Under the pieces are notes generated by a model, which was not told the DNA's origin, made no database searches, and saw nothing but the letters and a program-made list of their open reading frames with translations. Below, piece after piece: positions 1 to 7,131 of a stretch of DNA of 64,000 nucleotides. Origin of the DNA: Haloflavibacter putidus (GTDB lineage: Bacteria > Bacteroidota > Bacteroidia > Flavobacteriales > Flavobacteriaceae). The DNA lies in the NCBI RefSeq assembly GCF_006546625.1, contig NZ_VIAR01000010.1, positions 54,897 through 118,896 on the forward strand, written 5' to 3'. Position 1 is the first letter of the stretch. Each line of letters opens with the position of its first letter. The position numbers and the translations under genes were made by a program.

Positions 1-323
1 AGGCTTTTATAGAGTTTTTTTTTATAGACATAGAGATCTACAAATTCCATAAAAAACAAAAAGTATAAGCAATTATATATTACTTGAACATACCAATTTA
101 AGGGTTGTAAACTAGTGGTTAATATCTTATCCCTTAACGGAATGTCATAAGGTGTTTTTAGCAATAAAAAGCATAAAAGAAAAAAACTGTAGAAAGCATA
201 TTTCTGAAAACTCCTTTCTTTTGAATGGTAGCTTATTATGCTACTAATTATAAATAGCAGAAATACGGCCGTGGTGCTTAGGTGCCATAAAAAGTGATGT
301 GGTGCAAAATCTAAGCTGCCCAT
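1..323 (-). CDS. Membrane sensor, N-terminal part of probable histidine kinase (cut by window edge)
   Basis: An uninterrupted reading frame runs from an ATG at 321-323 leftward off the window edge, giving about 107 residues. It begins MGSLDFAPHHFLWHLSTT and contains three strongly hydrophobic stretches (about residues 18-33, 44-57 and 80-97), so this is a polytopic membrane domain. The start codon overlaps the stop of the upstream response regulator gene (TAATG at 321-325), which implies translational coupling. LytTR regulators in Bacteroidetes are usually paired with membrane histidine kinases of the 7TM or LytS type, so that role is inferred. The kinase core lies outside the window and cannot be confirmed. 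Confidence 0.7.
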   Translation of the reverse strand, partial: MGSLDFAPHHFLWHLSTTAVFLLFIISSIISYHSKERSFQKYAFYSFFLLCFLLLKTPYDIPLRDKILTTSLQPLNWYVQVIYNCLYFLFFMEFVDLYVYKKKLYKS

Positions 324-1048
324 TACATTTTTTCTAAGAATGAAGATTTTTTATTGCGCGACACCGGTATTTTCTTTCCGTTATCTAACATTACATAACC
401 TTCTTGTTTTAAATATTCTCGTATGCGTTTCATATTTACCACATAAGAATTATGTACGCGGTAAAACTTATCTTCTGGTAAAATTGCCTGAATTTCTTTT
501 AATTTTTTGCTCACAAACAAAGACTTTTCGTCTTCTAAAAATATCCTGCAATAATTGCCGTCGCTCTCGCAATACAAGACTTCTTCGGGATGCAGAAAAA
601 CCAGTTTCCCGTCAACGGGAATAGCTACACGTTTGTTAGAATTAGAAAGATCAAGTAAACTCTCTTCTAACAAATCTTTTACTTTAGGAGCTTTTCTTGC
701 TTTTATTTTTTCTATTGTAGTGATTAAATCGTCTGAGTCTATTGGTTTTAATAAATAATCTAAGGCACTTTCTTTAATCGCCTTTACTGCGTATTGATCG
801 TAAGCAGTAACAAAAACTACCTCGAAATTGCGTTCTTCAAAATTTTGTAGAAATTGAAAACCATCCATATTAGGCATTTCAATATCTAAAAAAACACAAT
901 CTATTGGGTGGTTTTTAAGATAGATCAAAGCCTCTTCAGGATCGGTAAAAAAAGCATCTACTTTTACATTGCTACAAAAACTTTCCAATTCCCACTTTAG
1001 GCTTTTTATAGATTTTAATTCGTCGTCTATGAGGAGTACATTCAACAT
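323..1048 (-). CDS. LytTR-family response regulator
   Basis: A 241-residue two-domain regulator. Residues 1-120 form a receiver domain: acidic DD near residue 8, phosphoacceptor Asp in CVFLDIEMPNMDG near residue 54, and the conserved Lys in LLKPID near residue 101. Residues 140-241 are a LytTR DNA-binding domain (EVLYCESDGNYCRIFL, then FYRVHNSYVVN), of the AgrA/LytR/AlgR type. It is co-transcribed with, and overlaps by one base, the membrane sensor gene at its 3' end, so the pair is a likely two-component system. The signal and the target genes cannot be read from the sequence. Confidence 0.93.
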   Translation of the reverse strand: MLNVLLIDDELKSIKSLKWELESFCSNVKVDAFFTDPEEALIYLKNHPIDCVFLDIEMPNMDGFQFLQNFEERNFEVVFVTAYDQYAVKAIKESALDYLLKPIDSDDLITTIEKIKARKAPKVKDLLEESLLDLSNSNKRVAIPVDGKLVFLHPEEVLYCESDGNYCRIFLEDEKSLFVSKKLKEIQAILPEDKFYRVHNSYVVNMKRIREYLKQEGYVMLDNGKKIPVSRNKKSSFLEKM

Positions 1049-1319
1049 GGTCTAAAAGTTTTTTCAGGTATCTGCCCTAATTTACTGAAAATAAATAGAA
1101 GTTTAAACATTTTTGTATAACCGGTTACATTTTACGTATAGATGTATAAATTTTGCGTGTAACTTGTAATTTCTTCCCTAAAAAAATACGAGAGGTTTAA
1201 TTTTCCAATTATACAGCAAACTTCACCAACTATACATTTTTTAGGTGCCATTATATACTTTGTCTTTTATGTAAGCTTTTAAGCTGTGATATTTGGGACA
1301 ACCTAAAACACAACACGTT

Positions 1320-2120
1320 ATGCAGAATTTACTGAAAATAGGATTTTTAGGACTTGTCTTCCTACTATTCTATCAACCCGCACAAGGACAGTTTTTAGAA
1401 AAACTAAAAAAGAAAGTAGAAAAAAAAGCCGAAGATGTAGTCTTAGACAAAAGTGCCAACAAAACCGGAGACGAGGTTGGCAAGGGCATGGATGGTATTT
1501 TTAATTCTACTAGAAAGAAAAAGAAACGCTCAAAAAAAACTACTGTTAAAAAGGCGCCGCAGAGCACTTATAGTTTTGATTATCGTTATACGATGCAAAT
1601 GAAAACGCAGGATCACGAAATGAACATGGTTTACTTTTTAACTAAAAAAGGAGATTATATGGGCATAGAAACCGGTCCCGCTTCTGTAGGAATGTTTTTA
1701 ATAACAGATGGCGATAGCGATATGCAATATACTTTTATGAATGCCGGCGGAAGAAAAATGATGCAGTCTTCCAGCTTAGACCTCTCGCAAGTGCAAAACC
1801 AAGATGCAACCAACGATTATACCTATACAGATTTACCCGGAAAAACATTTTTGGGTTACCAATGTAAAGGTAAGCGTTTTGAGAATGAAGACTATAGCAT
1901 AGATTTTTATTACACAACAGACGCACCCGTAAGTATGGTAGGCTTTGGGCAGGATAAAAATACCAATTTTCCAGAGGAGCTAGCTATGGCAGAAAATGCT
2001 TTGGTTATGTATATGAAAATGAAACATAAAAGAAAAAGCAAAAGAAATATGGAAATGCGCTGCGTAGAATTAACCGAAACAGATTATGACTTTTCTACCG
2101 GTGGTTACCAACAGTTTTAA
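1320..2120 (+). CDS. DUF4412-like secreted protein
   Basis: The start is placed at ATG 1320 (MQNLLKIGFLGLVFLLF) because a signal peptide follows at once; the frame is open further upstream, but only from a TTG at 1293. The mature protein is about 245 residues and begins with a very basic, Lys-rich segment (LEKLKKKVEKKAED, then STRKKKKRSKK). It continues into a beta-rich domain with the YTMQMKTQDHEMNM and YTYTDLPGKTFLGYQCKG motifs that resemble DUF4412 proteins of Bacteroidetes. Location is periplasmic or outer-membrane associated. Function is unknown. It heads a run of small envelope genes on the same strand. Confidence 0.75.
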   Translation: MQNLLKIGFLGLVFLLFYQPAQGQFLEKLKKKVEKKAEDVVLDKSANKTGDEVGKGMDGIFNSTRKKKKRSKKTTVKKAPQSTYSFDYRYTMQMKTQDHEMNMVYFLTKKGDYMGIETGPASVGMFLITDGDSDMQYTFMNAGGRKMMQSSSLDLSQVQNQDATNDYTYTDLPGKTFLGYQCKGKRFENEDYSIDFYYTTDAPVSMVGFGQDKNTNFPEELAMAENALVMYMKMKHKRKSKRNMEMRCVELTETDYDFSTGGYQQF

Positions 2121-2138
2121 ACGCTAAAGACAAAAATT

Positions 2139-2486
2139 ATGCAAACACAAGCAGAACATAAAATAGAAATTGCAGACAAAGAGAAAAACATTGGCATTAT
2201 AGCCTATCTAACCTTAATAGGATTAATTGTAGCCTTTGTGATGAATAATGAAGAAAAAAGCAGTTACGCCCAATACCATATAAAGCAATCTTTAGGATTA
2301 ATGCTAAGCGGTCTTGCACTGGGGGTAATTGGCTTAATACCAATTCTAGGCTGGATTGTTTCTATTCTAGGAACTTTCTTTCTTCTTTATTTATGGATTA
2401 TGGGATTGTTAAACGCAATAAATAGCAAACAAAAACCAGTACCTATTTTAGGAACCCATTATGAGAAATGGTTCCAAAACCTATAA
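2139..2486 (+). CDS. DUF4870-like small membrane protein
   Basis: 115 residues with a short cytosolic start followed by NIGIIAYLTLIGLIVAFVM, a polar loop SSYAQYHIKQSLGL, and two closely spaced membrane helices (LGVIGLIPILGWIVSILG and FFLLYLWIMGLLNAIN). The layout and the YHIKQSLGL motif are those of the DUF4870/Tic20-like family. It starts 18 bases after the DUF4412-like gene and is probably co-transcribed. The biochemical role is unknown. Confidence 0.8.
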   Translation: MQTQAEHKIEIADKEKNIGIIAYLTLIGLIVAFVMNNEEKSSYAQYHIKQSLGLMLSGLALGVIGLIPILGWIVSILGTFFLLYLWIMGLLNAINSKQKPVPILGTHYEKWFQNL

Positions 2487-2525
2487 TTAACGTAAACCTT
2501 TAACCATTTATAAATCACAAACATT

Positions 2526-3038
2526 ATGAAACTAAAATTATGTATTACCAGCCTTTGCTTACTAATAGGCGGTCTTTTTGTAAGTAACGCCCAAGTAGAA
2601 ACCAGAGTTGGCGGTATGTTGGCCTATGGCTCAGAAATAGAAAACTTAGGAATAGGCGCAACAGCAGAGTTTGGCATTTTAGAAAAGTTAAGTATAGCTC
2701 CAAGCTTTGTCTACTATCTCCCTAAAGAAGAAGGTCCTATAAAATGGAACTGGTGGGAGCTTAACGCAGATGCAAATTATTACTTTTTACAAGACGAAGG
2801 CTTTCAGCTTTTTGGTTTGGCTGGTATAAATTACAGTCAAATAGAGGTAAAATCTGATGTGGATTTTGGCCCTTACGGGGGAAGTTATGAAGCTAGCGAT
2901 GGTAAAATAGGCCTAAACTTAGGTGCAGGAGTAAACCTAGACTTAGGAGACAACATCATGCCTTTTGCCAATCTTAAATATGTAATAATAGATGATGGCC
3001 AGTTGGTAATTGGTGCCGGTGTGAAGTTTAAAATTTAA
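2526..3038 (+). CDS. Small outer-membrane beta-barrel protein
   Basis: 170 residues. It has a signal peptide (KLCITSLCLLIGGLFVSNAQ) and then alternating short beta strands (LSIAPSFVYYLP, NADANYYFL, LFGLAGINYSQIEV, LGAGVNLDLG, PFANLKYVII, LVIGAGVKFKI) ending in a hydrophobic strand. This pattern, and the eight-strand size, are typical of OmpX/OmpW-like porin-family proteins. Ligand or transported substrate cannot be inferred. Confidence 0.75.
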   Translation: MKLKLCITSLCLLIGGLFVSNAQVETRVGGMLAYGSEIENLGIGATAEFGILEKLSIAPSFVYYLPKEEGPIKWNWWELNADANYYFLQDEGFQLFGLAGINYSQIEVKSDVDFGPYGGSYEASDGKIGLNLGAGVNLDLGDNIMPFANLKYVIIDDGQLVIGAGVKFKI

Positions 3039-3087
3039 ACTTCCTTTTAGAAAAAATAGAAACTATAAACACATAAAAACAAATACG

Positions 3088-3675
3088 ATGAAATTTATTC
3101 GACAAAATTTAAAAATACTGCTTCTAGCCTTTAGTTTTACTTTTGTAGCTTGTAGCAGTGACGACGATGGTGGCCCTTCCGGACCGGGAGATCCAAATAA
3201 TGCGGTAAGCTCTTATGACATAACTATTGAAGGAGTTGGAGAGTACAGCAAAACCTGGAATTTAAACGAAGAATACCAAGATGGTGGTATGTCTGCCGTA
3301 TATCTCAACGATCAAGAAGAAGGACAAGAGGTGATAACTGTTTATTTAAATGACCAAACAAACAATTTAAATATGTCTGGCGGTTTAGTATTATCTAACG
3401 GACAGCCGTTACCTTTAGGAGATCTTGATAATGGTTGGAACGAAACATTAGACGTATCCGGTTTGGTTTTTACTTTCGACAGTTATACAAGTGGCTACAG
3501 CTCTCTTTCCGGTACTGTAAGCATTAGCAATTTAGAAGTATTCGATGTCTCTACAGCCGGCGGCGCAGCATCTTTTGATATGCAATTAGACGGAACCTTT
3601 GATGACATTACTACTCAAGAAGTAGAGCAAATAAATATAACCGGGACATTCCGTTTTAATTCCGGACTATTTTAA
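3088..3675 (+). CDS. Surface or periplasmic lipoprotein, unknown function
   Basis: 195 residues with a lipoprotein signal (LLLAFSFTFVACSSDDDGG): the lipobox Cys lies near residue 22 and is followed by an acidic/Gly stretch. In Bacteroidetes, S/D-rich sequence directly after the Cys is associated with surface export. The remainder is beta-rich and acidic with no recognised catalytic motif. It is followed by a strong hairpin at 3699-3737, so it probably ends a transcription unit. Confidence 0.75.
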   Translation: MKFIRQNLKILLLAFSFTFVACSSDDDGGPSGPGDPNNAVSSYDITIEGVGEYSKTWNLNEEYQDGGMSAVYLNDQEEGQEVITVYLNDQTNNLNMSGGLVLSNGQPLPLGDLDNGWNETLDVSGLVFTFDSYTSGYSSLSGTVSISNLEVFDVSTAGGAASFDMQLDGTFDDITTQEVEQINITGTFRFNSGLF

Positions 3676-3698
3676 ACAATAATTACAAAACTAAACTT

Positions 3699-3737
3699 AC
3701 CCGTGTCAACCAATAATCTTAGTGTTTTGGCACGGGT
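3699..3737 (+). terminator. Hairpin between two lipoprotein genes
   Basis: ACCCGTGTCA (3699-3708) pairs with TGGCACGGGT (3728-3737) over ten positions with one G-U type pair, and a 19-base loop separates the arms. No long T-run follows, so it may be a weak terminator or an mRNA-stabilising hairpin after the 3088-3675 gene. Confidence 0.5.
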
Positions 3738-3777
3738 ATTCTCTAAACCAATTTAACAACAACAATTAATTTTAAGA

Positions 3778-4482
3778 ATGAAAAAATTAACCTTTATGAA
3801 AAGTAACATTTTTATCTTATGTATCAGTCTATTCGTTTTAACTGCCTGTAGCAGTGATGATGCTACTACTAACCCTGGACCAGACGATTTTAACCTTCTA
3901 ACTCCCAACAACAGTAACAATGTAGACTTACTCCCAGAATTAACATGGGAAGCAGCAACACACCCAAATGACGATAATATTACTTACGATGTCTATTTAG
4001 GCACTCAAAATCCGCCACAAAATATAATTGCTACTAATCATACTTTTAATTTTTTAGATCTAGAAGAAGAGCTAGAGCCAGAAACTACTTATTATTGGCA
4101 AGTTGTAGCTAAAGATAGTAATGACAATACCAGTACAAGTAACTTGGCGTCTTTTACCGTTAGAGAAAAAACTACCGAAGAATTACTAAGAGGCAAATGG
4201 TTTTACGACAGTATAGAAGGAGAAGAACCCTTAAACACCTGTCAAAAAAATAGCTTTTTAAACTTCAAAGAAAATGGATCTTTAGAAATAAAGCGCTTTA
4301 ACATAAATAACAATCAAGAATGTGTTTTTGACACCTCCATTTTAATGTATCAAACTACAAATGAAATACAGATAGAAGTTTCAATGGGTGAAGTTTCAGA
4401 AACCTGGAACATTGTTAATCTGGATGCTGGAAATTTAAGTATTGATGCTGAAGGTATCCTTTTAAATTTAGTAAAAGAATAA
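3778..4482 (+). CDS. Lipoprotein with FnIII-like and lipocalin-like domains
   Basis: 234 residues. The signal peptide ends in a lipobox (FVLTACSSDD). Residues about 30-125 resemble a fibronectin type III domain as used by SusE-like and surface proteins (LLPELTWEAATHPNDDNITYDVYLG, TTYYWQVVAKDSNDNTS). From about residue 131 the sequence TTEELLRGKWFYDSIEG opens a lipocalin-like domain common in Bacteroidetes lipoproteins. The cargo is unknown. An internal Met at residue 7 is a possible alternative start; either choice leaves a usable signal peptide. Confidence 0.75.
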   Translation: MKKLTFMKSNIFILCISLFVLTACSSDDATTNPGPDDFNLLTPNNSNNVDLLPELTWEAATHPNDDNITYDVYLGTQNPPQNIIATNHTFNFLDLEEELEPETTYYWQVVAKDSNDNTSTSNLASFTVREKTTEELLRGKWFYDSIEGEEPLNTCQKNSFLNFKENGSLEIKRFNINNNQECVFDTSILMYQTTNEIQIEVSMGEVSETWNIVNLDAGNLSIDAEGILLNLVKE

Positions 4483-4511
4483 CTAAAAGGTCATTAAAAT
4501 AAAGCTTTATA

Positions 4512-5111
4512 ATGAAATATATGCTAATGCTAAGCACTTTTTGTTTGCTATTTATCAGTCAGTTTTCATACACACAAGACTTACAAGGAAAATGGATTAT
4601 GGCTAAGAAAAATAATAAGAACTCTTTTTTAAACGTGCACGTTATGCAGTTTACTAAAGACAGTCTTACGCATTATAATTTTGATCAAAAATTTTCGGCA
4701 ACACGGTATTCCGTAAAGCAAAACCGTATAGAAGTAGATACTGCTGCTATTGGAGGTTTTAGATTTTTAGATGCAGATAGGTTCCGTTTAAAGCCGGAGA
4801 GAATAAGTGATTCTATAGATTTTGTGAGAATAAAACCTACAGAAACCAATTTGTCTTTCGAACAAATTAAAAAAAAGCACTATGCTATAAATTATAGAGG
4901 AAGAACGCTTATCACAGATTTTAATGATACTCTAGAAAATAACGGACCAAGCACTCGCTTAGAAAAAATAAGTGACACTTATTTTCTTTCAATTTACAGA
5001 AACGCAAGAAGATTAGGCGCAATACCTATAAAGAAAGCTACTAAACAAGAAATAGTAGTTTACGGTTTCCCCGAAATACCGTATCAAATTTTGGGAGAAG
5101 AGAAACCATAA
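4512..5111 (+). CDS. Secreted protein of unknown function
   Basis: 199 residues with a signal peptide (MLMLSTFCLLFISQFSYTQ) and a mature part beginning DLQGKWIMAKKNNKNSFLNV. The GKW opening resembles lipocalin-like domains, as in the preceding gene, but the similarity is weak. No catalytic motif was recognised. It lies 29 bases after the preceding lipoprotein gene and probably shares its transcript. Confidence 0.65.
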   Translation: MKYMLMLSTFCLLFISQFSYTQDLQGKWIMAKKNNKNSFLNVHVMQFTKDSLTHYNFDQKFSATRYSVKQNRIEVDTAAIGGFRFLDADRFRLKPERISDSIDFVRIKPTETNLSFEQIKKKHYAINYRGRTLITDFNDTLENNGPSTRLEKISDTYFLSIYRNARRLGAIPIKKATKQEIVVYGFPEIPYQILGEEKP

Positions 5112-5174
5112 ATTGGCTCTAAAAATTTATTTAACAAGGCTTAATTAACCAAAACTTTTTGCCAAAAAAATATT

Positions 5175-5275
5175 AAGCACTCCATTACAAGTGAAAGCAA
5201 GGAATTTGTGTTTTATGTTAGGGAGTATAGTTAGTAATTTGCAATACCTTCGCAATAACTTGGGAGTGCTTTTTA
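5175..5275 (+). ncRNA. Candidate structured RNA or long-loop terminator
   Basis: AAGCACTCC (5175-5183) pairs perfectly with GGAGTGCTT (5263-5271). Just inside, CAAGT (5188-5192) pairs with ACTTG (5258-5262). The closing helix is followed by a T-run (5269-5274), and the roughly 65-base interior has room for further stems. No protein frame fits. The shape would suit a small non-coding RNA with an intrinsic terminator, or only a terminator for the upstream operon. No known RNA family was recognised. Confidence 0.35.
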
Positions 5276-5407
5276 ATTATTTGTAAAAAATGCTTCAAGC
5301 TTAATATGTTTGAAATAAAAAAATATTTTAAAATACAAACTTCATAATTTCTTAAAAAAAAGCTTAGAGCGTAAATTTCATATAAACAGTTTATATTATT
5401 TTAGTTC

Positions 5408-5534
5408 TTCTTCGGTATAGATAAGTTTTTCTGTACAGAATTTTCATCCCTAAATAGTTTTGGGCTTGCTTCGTTTTAACCTGTATCTTACGAGCGGTAA
5501 CCAGAGGAATACACAGTAAAGAAAATGAACAAAG
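5408..5534. repeat. Dispersed intergenic repeat, copy 1
   Basis: This stretch (TTCTTCGGTATAG ... AGAGGAATACA ... AAAGAAAATGAAC) is recognisably homologous along its length to 49721-49871. The shared blocks keep the same order with small indels. It lies in the otherwise gene-free interval 5112-5684, between an envelope operon and dgt. It encodes nothing obvious. Confidence 0.6.
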
Positions 5535-5684
5535 AGTTTATTGGAACGCAAGTTTTCTATTGTCTTATAAATTTTTCAATTAAAAAGCTTATTACTTTTC
5601 TAACAATTATTAACTAAGTCCTTTCTTACTATTCATAGCCAAAAATTTCGACAAGTTTAGTATTTTTACGCACAAAAATAAGCT

Positions 5685-7031
5685 ATGAATTGGCAACAAC
5701 TTCTCTCTTTAAACCGTTACGGAGATACACAACCGCGTTTACGAAAAGATCAAGACGATACCCGCTTGGGTTTTGAAGTAGATTATGACCGTGTTATTTT
5801 TTCTTCGGCTTTTAGAAGCCTGCAAGATAAAACGCAGGTTATTCCGCTTTCTAAAACAGACTTTGTACATACGCGTTTAACACATAGCTTAGAAGTTTCT
5901 GTGGTGGGCAGATCTTTAGGAAGAAATGTTGGAAAGAAAATCATTGAAAAATATCCTGAACTTTCTAAAACTTACGCCTATAAATTTAACGATTTTGGTG
6001 CTATTGTAGCAGCTGCTGCTCTAGCACACGATATTGGCAACCCTCCTTTTGGGCATTCTGGAGAGAAAGCAATTGGAGAATATTTTAAATCCGGAAACGG
6101 CAAACGTTTTAAAGAACAACTTACCGAAAAACAATACCAAGACCTCACTAATTTTGAAGGCAACGCCAACGGTTTTAAACTCTTAACCCAAACCAAAGAT
6201 GGTATAAAAGATGGTTTGAGACTTTCATATGCTACTTTGGGGGCTTTTACAAAATATCCTAAAGAATCTCTACCGCATAAACCAACCAAAATGGTAAGCG
6301 ACAAGAAGTTTGGTTTTTTTCAAAGCGAAAAAGATATTTTTGATACCGTTGCCACGGAATTGGGAATGAAAAATGTTTCTAAAGATAACAACATTAGATA
6401 CGCTCGGCATCCATTGGCATTTTTGGTAGAAGCCGCAGACGACATTTGCTACACCATTATAGATTTTGAAGACGGCATTAATTTAGGTCTAATTGAAGAA
6501 GATGTAGCTTTAGAGTTTTTAATAAAACTTGTAAAAGACAAAATTTATACAGAAAAATACAACCAATTAACCACCACTAATAGCAGATTAGGTTATCTAC
6601 GATCTCTTGCCATTAGCACTTTAATAGAGGAAGCAGAAAGAGTCTTTATGGAAAATGAAACTGCTATCTTAAATGGTAATTTTGATACTGCTCTTTTAAA
6701 GAAGACAAGATTTACCGCGCAAATAGATGACATTCTCAGCATTAGCAGACAAAAAATCTATGAAAGCAAAGAAGTAACAGAAAAAGAAATTGCCGGTTAT
6801 AAAATAATTGCTACCCTCTTAGATGCCTACACCAAAGCTATAGAAAACAGCATCAATCAAAATTCTGGAAATTACGACAAATTGCTTTATAAAAATTTTC
6901 TAAAAGACATTCCTTTAGAAAAAACAGATACTTATACTTGGTTAATATCTTTGTGTAGTCAAGTCGCCGCTTTAACAGATGGCAATGCGTTACGAGATTA
7001 CAAAAAATTATCTGGATTACACGTTTTTTAA
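5685..7031 (+). CDS. dgt: Deoxyguanosinetriphosphate triphosphohydrolase (dGTPase)
   Basis: 448 residues. It hydrolyses dGTP, and possibly other dNTPs, to the deoxynucleoside and triphosphate, and so controls dNTP pools in the cytosol. The HD-superfamily metal site is visible: VHTRLTHSLEVS near residue 63, AAALAHDIGNPPFGHSGE near residue 110, and a distal Asp in VEAADDICYTIIDFEDG near residue 250. The opening LLSLNRYGD and the segment VIFSSAFRSLQDKTQV are also typical of the family. A TATTTTTA box lies about 17-24 bases before the ATG. It appears monocistronic. Confidence 0.93.
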   Translation: MNWQQLLSLNRYGDTQPRLRKDQDDTRLGFEVDYDRVIFSSAFRSLQDKTQVIPLSKTDFVHTRLTHSLEVSVVGRSLGRNVGKKIIEKYPELSKTYAYKFNDFGAIVAAAALAHDIGNPPFGHSGEKAIGEYFKSGNGKRFKEQLTEKQYQDLTNFEGNANGFKLLTQTKDGIKDGLRLSYATLGAFTKYPKESLPHKPTKMVSDKKFGFFQSEKDIFDTVATELGMKNVSKDNNIRYARHPLAFLVEAADDICYTIIDFEDGINLGLIEEDVALEFLIKLVKDKIYTEKYNQLTTTNSRLGYLRSLAISTLIEEAERVFMENETAILNGNFDTALLKKTRFTAQIDDILSISRQKIYESKEVTEKEIAGYKIIATLLDAYTKAIENSINQNSGNYDKLLYKNFLKDIPLEKTDTYTWLISLCSQVAALTDGNALRDYKKLSGLHVF

Positions 7032-7131
7032 AAAAGTGTAGTAAAAAAAACATTTTTAACAATTGTTAAGTAGGAATACCATATTTATTTGTATATTTTT
7101 AGCGAAAATTTAACATTTCAAAACTTAAATT

